Origin: Faucicola osloensis_B | GTDB lineage: Bacteria > Pseudomonadota > Gammaproteobacteria > Pseudomonadales > Moraxellaceae | Length of the DNA: 64,000 nucleotides | Reading direction: 5' to 3' | Assembly (NCBI GenBank): GCA_964211495.1 | Contig: CAXORL010000001.1 | Span: 558,001-622,000 of the forward strand | Shown: one piece after another, positions 41,702 to 50,817 of the stretch | How the letters are laid out: each line of letters begins with the position of its first letter | Position numbering within the stretch: the stretch's first letter is position 1 | Translations under genes and position numbers: made by a program | The notes under the pieces: model-generated | Told to the model about the DNA's origin: nothing | The model's database searches: none | Seen by the model: only the letters and a program-made list of their open reading frames with translations

Positions 41702-43237
41702 TTACACCTCGGTTTGTACCCCGACGATATCCACGGGCGTATCAGCCACGTCTTGTATCCCAGATTTTTTCTGTTTGGCTTTATCACTGCGTTTACGCTG
41801 TAATTCATCCAAATAATCTTCATCAATACCGCCGGCGATATATTTGCCGTCAAATACCGAACAATCAAATTTTTTGGCATCGCTGTGTTTGTCTTGTACC
41901 GCTTCAATCAAATCATCCAAATCTTGGAATACCAAACGATCCGCGCCGATGATTTTACACACTTCTTCCACACTATGACCTGAGGCGATCAGCTCATTGC
42001 GCGCTGGCATGTCAATACCATACACATTGGGATATTTGACCGGTGGCGCTGCACTGGCAAAATATACATTATTGGCGCCTGCGTCCCGTGCCATTTGGAT
42101 AATCTCGTGACAAGTCGTGCCACGTACAATTGAATCATCGACCAACAATACGTTTTTATTTCTAAATTCAAACGGCACCGCGCTTAATTTTTGACGCACC
42201 GATTTTTTGCGCTGCTGTTGACCTGGCATAATAAAAGTGCGACCGATATAGCGGTTTTTCATAAAGCCTTCACGGTATTTTACGCCTAGATGCTGGGCAA
42301 GTTCCATCGCAGACGTTCGTGAGGTATCAGGAATAGGGATAACCACATCAATCCCGTGATCTTCACCCCATTCTTTGATGATCTTCTGCGCTAACGACTC
42401 GCCCATACGCATACGGGCTTTATAAACAGAAATATTATCAATAATCGAATCTGGGCGGGCAAAATAGACGTATTCAAAAATACAAGGTCTAAACTCTTTG
42501 GCTTCGACACATTGGCGACTAAAGAAGTTATTGTTTTCATCAATAAAAATCGCTTCACCGGGCTTCACATCTCGAACGATATCAAAACCCAATGCGGTTA
42601 ACGCAACTGACTCAGAGGCCACCACATATTCAAAGCCGCCATTTTCCGCTAATCGTTGACCAAAAATCAGCGGACGGATACCATTGGGGTCACGAAATGC
42701 CAAAATACCATAGCCCGTAATCATAGCGACTACCGCATACGCGCCTTCAATACGTTTATAGACAGATGTCATCGCTTCAAAAATATCATCGGGGCTTGGA
42801 TGCTGGATACCGAGTTTTTGCATCTCATGCGCTAGCACATTGAGCAAGACTTCGGAATCAGAATCGGTGTTTATATGGCGCATATCTTCCATAAACAGTT
42901 CTTTGGCAATCTCTTCGGCGTTGGTCAAATTACCATTATGCGCCAAGGTAATACCATACGGCGAATTGACATAAAAAGGCTGCGCTTCCGCACTGCTAGA
43001 CGTACCAGCCGTTGGGTAGCGTACATGCCCGATGCCTTGATGACCGACAAGACGCATCATATGACGGGTCATAAACACATCGCGCACCATGCCATTTTCT
43101 TTACGCAAAAAAAGACGACCATCTTGACATGTCACAATACCCGCGGCATCTTGCCCGCGATGCTGCAGCATAGTCAGCGCATCGTATAGCATTTGATTAA
43201 CTTCACTGTGAGCGGCTATACCGACAACTCCACACAT
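41702..43237 (-). CDS. purF: Amidophosphoribosyltransferase PurF
   Basis: A 511-residue enzyme for the first committed step of purine synthesis (PRPP plus glutamine to phosphoribosylamine). It begins MCGVVGIAAHSEVNQ, giving Cys2 as glutaminase nucleophile without a propeptide. HNGNLTNAEE and DSEVLLNVLAHE belong to the glutaminase half, and the PRPP loop VLLVDDSIVRGTTCHEI to the transferase half. cvpA upstream is the usual partner. Its leader contains a perfect 15-bp tandem duplication. Confidence 0.96.
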   Translation of the reverse strand: MCGVVGIAAHSEVNQMLYDALTMLQHRGQDAAGIVTCQDGRLFLRKENGMVRDVFMTRHMMRLVGHQGIGHVRYPTAGTSSSAEAQPFYVNSPYGITLAHNGNLTNAEEIAKELFMEDMRHINTDSDSEVLLNVLAHEMQKLGIQHPSPDDIFEAMTSVYKRIEGAYAVVAMITGYGILAFRDPNGIRPLIFGQRLAENGGFEYVVASESVALTALGFDIVRDVKPGEAIFIDENNNFFSRQCVEAKEFRPCIFEYVYFARPDSIIDNISVYKARMRMGESLAQKIIKEWGEDHGIDVVIPIPDTSRTSAMELAQHLGVKYREGFMKNRYIGRTFIMPGQQQRKKSVRQKLSAVPFEFRNKNVLLVDDSIVRGTTCHEIIQMARDAGANNVYFASAAPPVKYPNVYGIDMPARNELIASGHSVEEVCKIIGADRLVFQDLDDLIEAVQDKHSDAKKFDCSVFDGKYIAGGIDEDYLDELQRKRSDKAKQKKSGIQDVADTPVDIVGVQTEV

Positions 43238-43270
43238 ATTTTACCCCTTTAATTTTTCACCGATGGCTAT

Positions 43271-43300
43271 GAGACCTGATGAAAAGAGACCTGATGAAAA
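43271..43300. repeat. Perfect 15-bp tandem duplication in the purF leader
   Basis: GAGACCTGATGAAAA occurs at 43271-43285 and 43286-43300, 34 to 63 bases upstream of the purF start (minus strand). Confidence 0.92.
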
Positions 43301-43363
43301 TTGAATGAAACTAGCTTTTTTGCCGGCTGACAATACTTTAGCCGTCAGTCAAACTTACCAATG

Positions 43364-43403
43364 CTATTGACCCATTTGCCCCACTATTGACCCATTTTAT
43401 CGG
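43364..43403 (-). repeat. 20-bp tandem duplication across the cvpA stop codon
   Basis: On the coding strand AAATGGGTCAATAG recurs 20 bases apart. The first copy ends cvpA (GGT CAA TAG), and the second repeats GGGTCAATAG in another frame. Confidence 0.88.
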
Positions 43404-43890
43404 CAGCGGTTTTACCGAGCGTGGTAGCAAGCTGTTGGGTGATTTGTGTCGCAAAAGGTGCCAGTGGCAGTAGCGCATTGGCAAACTTAGACTGCTGCCA
43501 AAAGTCACGTTGACTGACAAAAGGCACCAATAAACTCAGCACCATCAACACAATGACCAAATTTTTGACCAAGCCAAACCCCGCGCCCGCCAATTTATCT
43601 AGGATGCTTAGTCTAAGCCCCTGCAAGGTTTTACTCATCACCCACAATACAATTTGCAGTCCCACGATGACAAATAAGCCAATTGCCAAGAATGCCGCAA
43701 TAATACTAAGGCCGGTTGAGCCAGTGAATGAGACAAAAAAAGGTGCTAAAGGTTTTGCCAAATAACTGGCGAGCAGCAGTGCTAATAGCCAACCAAACAT
43801 GCCCACCAGCGAGCGCATCAAGCCATTATTAAATCCCTGCCACAACCCCATAAACAATACAAACAACACTACCATATCTAACAAAGTCAT
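43384..43890 (-). CDS. cvpA: CvpA family membrane protein
   Basis: A 168-residue inner-membrane protein with four hydrophobic segments: LLDMVVLFVLFMGLWQGFNNG, SLVGMFGWLLALLLASYLA, LSIIAAFLAIGLFVIVGLQI and LVKNLVIVLMVLSLLVPF. The family is linked to purF and to colicin V production; the biochemical role is unclear, perhaps in envelope homeostasis. It lies between pyrD and purF. Confidence 0.9.
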   Translation of the reverse strand: MTLLDMVVLFVLFMGLWQGFNNGLMRSLVGMFGWLLALLLASYLAKPLAPFFVSFTGSTGLSIIAAFLAIGLFVIVGLQIVLWVMSKTLQGLRLSILDKLAGAGFGLVKNLVIVLMVLSLLVPFVSQRDFWQQSKFANALLPLAPFATQITQQLATTLGKTAADKMGQ

Positions 43891-43914
43891 CGGGTCAAGC
43901 TCATATCATGGGAT

Positions 43915-44958
43915 TTACAAAGTAGCCGGTGAAAGTTGGCTTAGACGATAACCGTCAATGGCTTCAACACAGGTTTGAATGAGCTCTGGACCTTCATAAA
44001 TCAAACCACTATAGAGCTGAATCAAATCCGCACCTGCTTCAATCTTCTTAACCGCACGTTGACCATTGTCAATGCCGCCTACGCCAATAAGCGCAACTGA
44101 GCTCGGTAAGCGTTCGGCAAACTGTTCAAGAACTTGGGTACTACGGTGACTCAGTGGTCGACCTGATAGCCCGCCTGCTTCTTGACTGGTTTTGTAGTCT
44201 TCTACCCCATTACGGCTTAGGGTGGTATTGGTGGTAATCAGCCCATCAATATCAAAACGCACCAATTCTTTGGCAATATAATCAATTTGATCTTCTTCCA
44301 AATCTGGGGCAACTTTCAGCACTAATGGCACATAATACTGATGTTGGCTAGCCAGTTGGCTGTGGCGTGATTTGATACCATCAAGCAACGCCGTGAGCGC
44401 ATCACCACTTTGCAGGTCGCGCAGGTTTTTGGTATTGGGAGAGGAAATATTCACCGTAATATAAGACGCGTAAGGATACACGCGCTCTAAACAATAAATA
44501 TAGTCATCTAGGGCATTTTCAACCGGCGTACTGGCATTTTTGCCAATGTTAATACCCAAAATGCCTTGATATTTTGCACGCTTGACTTGCTCAATGAGAT
44601 AATCGACGCCTTTATTGTTAAATCCCATGCGATTAATAATAGCATGGGCTTCTTTGATACGAAACAGACGCGGTTTGTCATTGCCAGGCTGTGGTTTTGG
44701 GGTAATCGTACCAATTTCGATGTAGCCAAAACCCAATGCCGCTAACGCATCGATATATTCACCGTTTTTATCAAGCCCGGCTGCCAAACCAACCGGATTG
44801 GTAAAGGTCAAACCCATACATTCTGTCGTCAGTTCTTGTTTACCGTACAAAAACCCGAGCATCCCAAATTTTTGTGATTTTTCGAGTAACGATAACGTGA
44901 TTTCGTGGGCTTTTTCAGGATCGGTATTAAATAAGAACGGACGAAGAAAGGCATACAT
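43915..44958 (-). CDS. pyrD: Dihydroorotate dehydrogenase (quinone, class 2)
   Basis: A 347-residue FMN enzyme at the inner membrane that passes electrons from dihydroorotate to ubiquinone in pyrimidine synthesis. FLRPFLFNTDPEKAHEITL is the membrane-associating start typical of class 2; GLTFTNPVGLAAGLDKNGEYI, ITVNISSPNTKNLRDLQ (catalytic Ser in class 2) and LIGVGGIDNGQRAVKKIEAGA follow. The ATG at 44958 fits homologues better than a GTG six codons upstream. An extended -10 and a long stem lie in the leader. Confidence 0.95.
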   Translation of the reverse strand: MYAFLRPFLFNTDPEKAHEITLSLLEKSQKFGMLGFLYGKQELTTECMGLTFTNPVGLAAGLDKNGEYIDALAALGFGYIEIGTITPKPQPGNDKPRLFRIKEAHAIINRMGFNNKGVDYLIEQVKRAKYQGILGINIGKNASTPVENALDDYIYCLERVYPYASYITVNISSPNTKNLRDLQSGDALTALLDGIKSRHSQLASQHQYYVPLVLKVAPDLEEDQIDYIAKELVRFDIDGLITTNTTLSRNGVEDYKTSQEAGGLSGRPLSHRSTQVLEQFAERLPSSVALIGVGGIDNGQRAVKKIEAGADLIQLYSGLIYEGPELIQTCVEAIDGYRLSQLSPATL

Positions 44959-45040
44959 AGTTGAATAAGCACTCACATTGCATGGGTGAATCTAATTGAC
45001 TCTGCCCTTTATACAAGCAGAACTAACCTATTTAGCTTGA

Positions 45041-45079
45041 GAGATAGCACCCGTTAACGCGCTGTGTGATGACTATCTC
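45041..45079. promoter_or_regulatory. Inverted repeat in the pyrD leader
   Basis: GAGATAG (45041-45047) and CTATCTC (45073-45079) are perfect 7-bp arms around 25 bases, within the probable pyrD 5' leader. It could be a leader stem affecting expression; no function is shown. Confidence 0.35.
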
Positions 45080-45097
45080 GTCAAAATCAGAAAAGCT

Positions 45098-45106
45098 ATT
45101 ATATCA
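45098..45106 (-). promoter_or_regulatory. Putative extended -10 promoter of pyrD
   Basis: On the minus strand TGATATAAT is a perfect extended -10. It would give a leader of roughly 130 bases before pyrD. The -35 is weak. Confidence 0.45.
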
Positions 45107-45238
45107 GTGTTGACGCTAAATAAACACCTGCAATTTTCTTTGCCTTAACGGCTATATTAACTACTATAGCAGCTATTAACCCAGAGTATTCAGAGTATAT
45201 ATTGCAGGTTTTAGCTTTTAACGTCTTTTAATCAAAGG

Positions 45239-45751
45239 CTAAGGCACAGCTCGACCATTTGACAAAGCGATCCAACCGCGAATAATGCGATACAGATGCC
45301 ATAAGACTGTGGCGACGATTATCAAGCCGCCTAAAGCACCGACAATAAAGCTACCACCCATCGTATGATTGCTATCAAAGGCGGCGCCAAAAAATAGCCC
45401 GCCAGTCGCAAAAATCACCATGACAAAACCAATCACCCAAAAAAATATGCTGTACCAAAACGTTTTGATTTGCCAATCAAAGTGACTATAAAGCCACGTG
45501 TTCCTAGCCTCATCGCGCTTTAAGTAATTCATCACAATCGGAATAATCCAAGTCAGTCCCGCGGTAAAATAACTAAACAGCGCCAACGCATAAGTAATGT
45601 GGTTATAACTGACTTGGCTTTGGGTCACCGGTAAGTTTTGACTAAGCTGCGTGTATTGCGGTAACGCTGATGGATAACCATTCGCCCAACTACCAAATTG
45701 TGGGTTGGCTGGGTCAGGTGTGTGAGCATCTGTTGGTTTTTCTAGGTTCAT
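45239..45751 (-). CDS. Small multi-span membrane protein (DUF4870-like)
   Basis: A 170-residue protein with a Pro/Gln-rich cytosolic start and about three hydrophobic segments (ITYALALFSYFTAGLTWIIPIVMNY; TFWYSIFFWVIGFVMVIFATGG; GALGGLIIVATVLWHLYRIIRG). RDEARNTWLYSHFDWQIKTFWYS with a final YRIIRGWIALSNGRAVP is the layout of a small conserved membrane family found next to various genes. Function unknown. It follows the TolB-like gene by 75 bases in the same direction. Confidence 0.7.
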   Translation of the reverse strand: MNLEKPTDAHTPDPANPQFGSWANGYPSALPQYTQLSQNLPVTQSQVSYNHITYALALFSYFTAGLTWIIPIVMNYLKRDEARNTWLYSHFDWQIKTFWYSIFFWVIGFVMVIFATGGLFFGAAFDSNHTMGGSFIVGALGGLIIVATVLWHLYRIIRGWIALSNGRAVP

Positions 45752-45826
45752 TATAATTTTCCATCAATGATTATTACTTTTTTTATCGGGTCGTCGTATA
45801 GAATTTCAATTGATTGTTATTGATAA

Positions 45827-46915
45827 TTAAAAGTTTACCCAAATCGGTTCTCGAATGGTAAATGGTTGGTGGTTGCTATCGGCAAACTCAATCGTCCAGC
45901 TAGCAGGCGACTGTTGCGGTGCCAACGTCTCAAAGGTTGGTACTGGGATGATTTTTATGCGGTTTTTTGCTGAATACAACAAATATTTGCCATCGGGCGA
46001 AAAGTTAGCAGGTTCAGCCAATCCTTCATCATTGATAGCGATACTTTTTTTAGTTGCCATATCTGCGAGCCTGCCTTGGCTATTATCGCTGACGTAAGTG
46101 ATCAAACGCCCCGAGGGGCTAATCCGAGCGATGGCATTGGTTTTACCAGGCAAGTTTAAAGGCAAAAATTGTTGTTTTGCAAAATAGTATTGATAAAGCT
46201 GCGGTTGTAAAAATTTGGCTTTATCTGACGTAAATATAAAGGATTGACCATCGGGCAGCCACACAGGGGCTAAATCAATCGCTGGTTGATGGGTCAGTTG
46301 CTGTTTTATATTGCCGCTGCTATCGGTCAAAAAAATCTCTGGATTGCCCATTTGGCTATTTGCTAGTAACAATTGGCGCCCATCGGGGGAGATTGCCCCG
46401 CTAAAATTATGAGTGCGTTTGGCAGAAACCCCAGACACATCAGAAACATCAGTAACTTGCAAAGTTGCTCTATCAAGGATAACGACTTTAGGATAACTTT
46501 TGCCTGCTTGAACTGTAAAAATCAGGCGGTCGCCTAAGCGACTGGCGGATAAGCTCATTATCGTCCCATTGACCTTATATAAAGTCTTTGGGTCGCTGCC
46601 ATCGATTTGGGTTTCAATCAGCTGCGCTTGGCGATTTTCCCCAAATCCGGTTAAATAAATAAAAATTAACTTGCCTGACAGCGGGCGAATATGAAGGTCA
46701 GGCAAATTAGTTGGTGCAGTCGCTATAACTTTGGGCAGTGAGGACGAACTTTGCAGGGTGGTGTTAGATAAGGTTGTTGATGGCGAGCGCATGGTCTGAC
46801 ACCCTGTCATCGCCAAGCTAATTGCCATGACAATTGCCATAACAGCGGCGCACCATAAACGGAGTAATTGATAATAATGCTTCACGTTATTTGTGGCTTG
46901 GTTAAGGCAGAGCAT
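45827..46915 (-). CDS. TolB-like beta-propeller lipoprotein
   Basis: A 362-residue paralogue of the adjacent TolB. After a hydrophobic signal (LLRLWCAAVMAIVMAISLAMTGC) with a lipobox and a Ser/Thr-rich spacer, it goes straight into the WD40-like propeller: GKLIFIYLTGFGENRQAQLI parallels TolB's RIAYVVETGKPKNRVSRL, then SPDGRQLLLANSQMGNPEIF, LPDGQSFIFTSD and SPDGKYLLYSAKN. The TolB N-terminal domain that contacts TolA is missing. The ATG at 46915 overlaps the end of tolB by 14 bases; a GTG at about 46884 is also possible. It occupies the position where pal usually follows tolB. Confidence 0.8.
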   Translation of the reverse strand: MLCLNQATNNVKHYYQLLRLWCAAVMAIVMAISLAMTGCQTMRSPSTTLSNTTLQSSSSLPKVIATAPTNLPDLHIRPLSGKLIFIYLTGFGENRQAQLIETQIDGSDPKTLYKVNGTIMSLSASRLGDRLIFTVQAGKSYPKVVILDRATLQVTDVSDVSGVSAKRTHNFSGAISPDGRQLLLANSQMGNPEIFLTDSSGNIKQQLTHQPAIDLAPVWLPDGQSFIFTSDKAKFLQPQLYQYYFAKQQFLPLNLPGKTNAIARISPSGRLITYVSDNSQGRLADMATKKSIAINDEGLAEPANFSPDGKYLLYSAKNRIKIIPVPTFETLAPQQSPASWTIEFADSNHQPFTIREPIWVNF

Positions 46916-48212
46916 TATTGGCGTCTGGATTGAGCCAAAGTGGTCCATAAATCAAGCCATTGGGCACGCCATTTTGGGATGGGCTAATGCTGATGGATTT
47001 GCCATTCGATACAATGGTAATGACATTTTTATTGGAGTAAATATAGTGTTGTCCATTGGGTGAGACACCTGGGGCCTCACTTAATCCTACGTTATTCACA
47101 GCGGTTACCGAGCGCGAACCCAGATCCATCACCGCGCCTTGATTGGCACCCGACAAATAGGACATTTTTTTACCATCATTGCTGATGCGCCCCATGCTGC
47201 TCAGTCCGCCGCCCGTCAAGCGCTGCTCACTACCGGTTGCCAGATTGTATAGATAGATTTGACCTTTATTACCGCCTTTTTTACCACCGGCTCTATCTGA
47301 AGTATAGACAAATGATTGCCCATCAGGCGCCCAGCTAGGATAAATAGCCCCGACAGGGTCATTGGTCAAGCGACGAGAATTGCCACCTTGCGCCAAATAA
47401 ATCTGCGGTATGCCGTTTTCAAAACTGCTACTAAATATCACACGACCATCTTTACTCACGGATGCGCCATAGTTCATGGCTTTAAAATTCGTCAAATTGC
47501 TGACTGCCCCGCTGACAATATTGGCAGACATGACCTGCGGATAGCCTAGCGTGTCGGGCTGAACTTGGAAAGTGAAGGTTTGATTGTCAGCAGAGGTATT
47601 GAGGGTTTTAATGGTACCGTTAAACTCATAAATCACTTTTGGGTTAAAGCCATCCACGTCAGAAATGACCAAACGTGACACACGGTTTTTAGGCTTGCCT
47701 GTTTCGACCACGTACGCAATGCGCCCAGAAAAATCGCCTTTGATGCCTGTCAATATCTCATAGATACGGTCAGCAACCTTATGCCCTGCCATACGCAAAC
47801 TTTGCGAGTTATTTTTGCTGGTGACGGTTTGCAGACCCTGCATCACCTCGCCTGTCGCCACATTAATCACTTCAAAATTAATTTCAACATTGCCCCGATT
47901 GCTGCGCGTATTGCCGACCACCAAATAAGGCACGGCGTTATGCTGCCAGATAGGCAAAGTGACTTCACTACTGCTATGAGGCCGCTCTGGTAAATTACTA
48001 TCTAAGGTAAATTGCCCCAAATTGGTCAAATCATTGGTGACAATCCCTGAGATACTCTCTGCCCCAGCAAATGGTACGATGGCGACTTGCAAGTTAGAGC
48101 GTGGTGCCTGCTTGACTAGCGTAAAATCAACATTGTCGGCAGCGTTCGCTAGAGGTGGCATCACAGTGGTAGCCAAGGCAACGACTGTCGCTTTAAAAAA
48201 AGTCTTGTTCAT
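46902..48212 (-). CDS. tolB: Tol-Pal periplasmic protein TolB
   Basis: A 436-residue periplasmic protein of the cell-envelope Tol system. Signal peptide MNKTFFKATVVALATTVMPPLANA, an N-terminal domain (about 25-165; LQVAIVPFAGAESISGIVTNDL, GHKVADRIYEILTGIKGDFSGRIAYV) and a six-bladed propeller with SWAPDGQSFVYTSDRAG and SNDGKKMSYLSG repeats. It links TolA and Pal during outer-membrane constriction. The tolQ-R-A-B order is canonical; pal is not in the window. Confidence 0.96.
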   Translation of the reverse strand: MNKTFFKATVVALATTVMPPLANAADNVDFTLVKQAPRSNLQVAIVPFAGAESISGIVTNDLTNLGQFTLDSNLPERPHSSSEVTLPIWQHNAVPYLVVGNTRSNRGNVEINFEVINVATGEVMQGLQTVTSKNNSQSLRMAGHKVADRIYEILTGIKGDFSGRIAYVVETGKPKNRVSRLVISDVDGFNPKVIYEFNGTIKTLNTSADNQTFTFQVQPDTLGYPQVMSANIVSGAVSNLTNFKAMNYGASVSKDGRVIFSSSFENGIPQIYLAQGGNSRRLTNDPVGAIYPSWAPDGQSFVYTSDRAGGKKGGNKGQIYLYNLATGSEQRLTGGGLSSMGRISNDGKKMSYLSGANQGAVMDLGSRSVTAVNNVGLSEAPGVSPNGQHYIYSNKNVITIVSNGKSISISPSQNGVPNGLIYGPLWLNPDANNALP

Positions 48213-48311
48213 AATTAGCCTGCAACATTTATAATTATTAAAAAAGTGGTTTTAAAATAATAGCATTGTTTTGATCGCCAAAAAAGATTGGGCAAGACTA
48301 AGCGCTACCAC

Positions 48312-48350
48312 ACTATTTAGCTTTACTACTTATTTTTACTATTTAGCTTT
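48312..48350 (-). repeat. Repeated segment across the tolA stop codon
   Basis: On the coding strand AAAGCTAAATAGT occurs twice, 26 bases apart (48338-48350 and 48312-48324). The first copy holds the tolA stop TAG at 48341-48339; the second repeats it in another frame. Confidence 0.85.
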
Positions 48351-49304
48351 AAAATTGCCTGTCATGCTTCTTGCCCCATTGGGCGGTGGTGGCAGTGGAC
48401 TTGATTGGTTGATTGCTTGTTGTAAGCTTGCTTTAAAAGCCGCATCACTACTGCCGCGAATAGTGATATTACTAATTGTACCATCCGCAGCAATGCTAAA
48501 TGACGCCGTTAATGAATTGCCATTACTATTGGTTGGTACATTCCAGTTTGCATCAATCATCGCCATGACTTGACTGACATAGCCTGCCGAGCTCCCACCC
48601 GATGCACCACCACGTTTGCTAGAACCTTGACCGCCAGATGATTGCGATTGCACTGCACCTGTAGATTGACCATCTTTACCCAAATCCAGTGATTTTATAT
48701 TATTGTCACTTTGCCGCTCGCTATTGGCATTGAGATTTTTATTATAAGCGGCATTGTTCGCGCGTATTTCTTTTTTTACCTCATCAATATTGCTTTCGGC
48801 AATTTTATAATCTTGCAGATTTCGCTGCTGGATTTCATTGTGCTGGTTTAATTCATCAATCACGCTCTGTCTTTCGGCTGCTACTTCCCGATCTAACTTT
48901 TCAGCAAATAGCGCCTGCTCTTTTTCCCATTGCGCCTGCTTGGCGGCCAAATTATCTTTCACCGTTTCAATTTGATTGGTTGAGGTCGAATGGGGCGTGT
49001 TCATTGGCACAGTTGATAGGGTTTGCGAATTTAAAGACGGTGTGGGCGCACCAGCCATCTCGCCAGCCGTGGCTTGGTTTTGCGCAAGCGCATTTTGTTG
49101 GTTGGCTTTGATTTGCCCTTCCATTGCAGACAACTGCTCAGGGGTAATCAATGACGTTTCCATGGGCGCTGGCGGCGCGTTATGATAAAAGAAAAACAAT
49201 AACCCAACCACCAACGCATGGGCAATGGCACTGAGAACAATCGCCCATACCGGGTAATCGGGTGTTTTGACGGGTACATAGACTGAGGTCACTTCAGCAT
49301 ACAT
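48339..49304 (-). CDS. tolA: Tol-Pal inner-membrane protein TolA
   Basis: A 321-residue protein with one N-terminal membrane helix (VWAIVLSAIAHALVVGLLFFFYH, about 20-42), a long Gln/Asn/Ala-rich helical middle region with much Lys and Glu, a Ser/Gly hinge (SSGGQGSSKRGGASGGSS) and a TonB/TolA-like C-terminal domain starting YVSQVMAMIDANWNVPTNSNG and ending PPPPNGARSMTGNFKAK. It spans the periplasm to reach TolB and Pal. The middle domain is shorter than in E. coli. Confidence 0.92.
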   Translation of the reverse strand: MYAEVTSVYVPVKTPDYPVWAIVLSAIAHALVVGLLFFFYHNAPPAPMETSLITPEQLSAMEGQIKANQQNALAQNQATAGEMAGAPTPSLNSQTLSTVPMNTPHSTSTNQIETVKDNLAAKQAQWEKEQALFAEKLDREVAAERQSVIDELNQHNEIQQRNLQDYKIAESNIDEVKKEIRANNAAYNKNLNANSERQSDNNIKSLDLGKDGQSTGAVQSQSSGGQGSSKRGGASGGSSAGYVSQVMAMIDANWNVPTNSNGNSLTASFSIAADGTISNITIRGSSDAAFKASLQQAINQSSPLPPPPNGARSMTGNFKAK

Positions 49305-49371
49305 CGTCTCAGTATTTCCTTATTCTAGCAAAAATGTTCAATCAAAAATTAAAAGGTCATCGTATTAGAAG

Positions 49372-49427
49372 GCTGCTTGATTAAAAAGCTGCTTCATTTA
49401 AAAGCTGTTTGATTAAAAAGCTACTTG
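49372..49427 (-). repeat. 16-bp tandem repeat running into the tolR stop codon
   Basis: Plus-strand units GCTGCTTGATTAAAAA (49372-49387), GCTGCTTCATTTAAAA (49388-49403), GCTGTTTGATTAAAAA (49404-49419) and a partial fourth containing the tolR stop (49423-49421). The array fills half of the tolR-tolA gap. Confidence 0.93.
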
Positions 49428-49888
49428 CTGGCTGGTTTTGGCGGTGCTGTTAACAAGCCAACCTTTTGTATGCCCGCTTGCTGCAATTTTGCCATCAATT
49501 GGATAATATCACCATATTGGTTATTTTGATCGGCATTAATCATCACGTTGACATTGGGCTTACCATCGAACTGGTATTGAGGCTGAGATTGTAAATTATT
49601 CAAAGTCGCGATTAGTGCCGCTTCGCTCATTGGCTCATCGGTTTTGTCTTGGGTGCTTAAATATAGCTGTCCATCAGATTTTAGTGACACAATCACCGGT
49701 AACTGTGTGCCTTGCTGTAGTGATTTGGTTTGCGCTTTTGGCAAATCAATATCCACTCCCGTCGTTAGCATAGGCGCGGTCACCATAAATATGACCAGCA
49801 GCACCAACATAACATCAATATAAGGCACCACATTCATACCTGCATTGAGTTTTTGTGGGCGGTTACGGCTGTAAGGGTTTGCTTTCAT
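49421..49888 (-). CDS. tolR: Tol-Pal inner-membrane protein TolR
   Basis: A 155-residue ExbD/TolR protein. GMNVVPYIDVMLVLLVIFMVTAPML is the membrane helix with the essential Asp of the proton path; the periplasmic domain follows with VDIDLPKAQ. It forms the TolQ-TolR motor. Gap to tolQ is 52 bases. A 16-bp tandem array begins at its stop codon. Confidence 0.95.
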   Translation of the reverse strand: MKANPYSRNRPQKLNAGMNVVPYIDVMLVLLVIFMVTAPMLTTGVDIDLPKAQTKSLQQGTQLPVIVSLKSDGQLYLSTQDKTDEPMSEAALIATLNNLQSQPQYQFDGKPNVNVMINADQNNQYGDIIQLMAKLQQAGIQKVGLLTAPPKPASK

Positions 49889-49940
49889 AATGTCAAGTTG
49901 TTCAATAAAATTTATCTAACATTGATTTAGCGTTTAGCAT

Positions 49941-50669
49941 TTATCTAGCGAGCGGTGGCATCATGGCAGGTGAATTCATCCCTGTCGGTAAATTGGTAGC
50001 CGTATCCACAGCTTGTCGCAACAACATACCTGTCATCTCGTCACAGAACAGGCTACGACTTTGATAAACTTTATCGTTTTTTGCGGTAAAATGGTTGAAA
50101 GCCAGTGCCGCTGGAATCGCAGCAAATAAACCTAGCGCCGTGGCAATCAAGGCTTCGGCAATACCCGGGGCAACCGCAGCCAGTGTGGCTTGCGAAGAAG
50201 TCGATAAGCCCATAAAAGCCGTCATAATCCCCCAGACCGTGCCAAGCAGACCGATATATGGCGAGACCGAGGCAATACTGGCTAATAATGGCAATCCTTG
50301 CTCAAGCTCGAGTTGCTGACGACCTAAGCCAACGCGAAGTTTGCGCTCCACGCCTTCAATGACGTCGCTACGGGCTTGGGTGTTTTTGAGCAGTTTTAAA
50401 AACTCACTAAAGCCAATAAAAAAGATTTGCTCAAGTCCACTTCTATCAGGATTACCTTGAACGCCTTTGTATAGGGTTGGCAATTCAACCCCTGACCAAA
50501 AGGTTTTCTCAAAATAATTATCGGCGCGCGTGGCAATTGCCAAGCGACTGCTTAAACGAAAAATAGTGACCCAACACAACAAGGAAGCAAATAATAAAAT
50601 GCCCATGATAATTTTGACGAAAATACTGGCATGCGTCACCAAACTAATGAGATCAATCGAGCCTTCCAT
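49941..50669 (-). CDS. tolQ: Tol-Pal motor protein TolQ
   Basis: A 242-residue ExbB/TolQ family protein with three membrane helices (ISLVTHASIFVKIIMGILLFASLLCW; LASIASVSPYIGLLGTVWGIMTAF; APGIAEALIATALGLFAAIPAALAFN). The ATG at 50669 has GGGGAAG about ten bases upstream and begins MEGSIDLISL; a TTG six codons upstream is less likely. First gene of the tol cluster here; ybgC is not present upstream. Its leader contains two tandem-repeat arrays. Confidence 0.93.
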   Translation of the reverse strand: MEGSIDLISLVTHASIFVKIIMGILLFASLLCWVTIFRLSSRLAIATRADNYFEKTFWSGVELPTLYKGVQGNPDRSGLEQIFFIGFSEFLKLLKNTQARSDVIEGVERKLRVGLGRQQLELEQGLPLLASIASVSPYIGLLGTVWGIMTAFMGLSTSSQATLAAVAPGIAEALIATALGLFAAIPAALAFNHFTAKNDKVYQSRSLFCDEMTGMLLRQAVDTATNLPTGMNSPAMMPPLAR

Positions 50670-50696
50670 AAAGTTATGCTTCCCCAATCATCCAAA

Positions 50697-50750
50697 TCAC
50701 TAAATATAAATTACTAAATATAAATTACTAAATATAAATCACTAAATATT
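50697..50750. repeat. 14-bp tandem repeat in the tolQ leader
   Basis: About four units of (A)TTACTAAATATAA type follow one another, 28 to 81 bases before the tolQ start. The middle two are identical. Confidence 0.93.
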
Positions 50751-50791
50751 TTGATGCCAGCTTGCCAAAAGCCTACCAACAATACCCGATT

Positions 50792-50817
50792 AAAACCAAA
50801 AACCAAAAACCAAAAAC
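50792..50817. repeat. 7-bp tandem repeat in the tolQ leader
   Basis: AAAAACC is repeated three to four times (TTTTTGG on the tolQ strand), just downstream of the putative -10. Confidence 0.93.
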
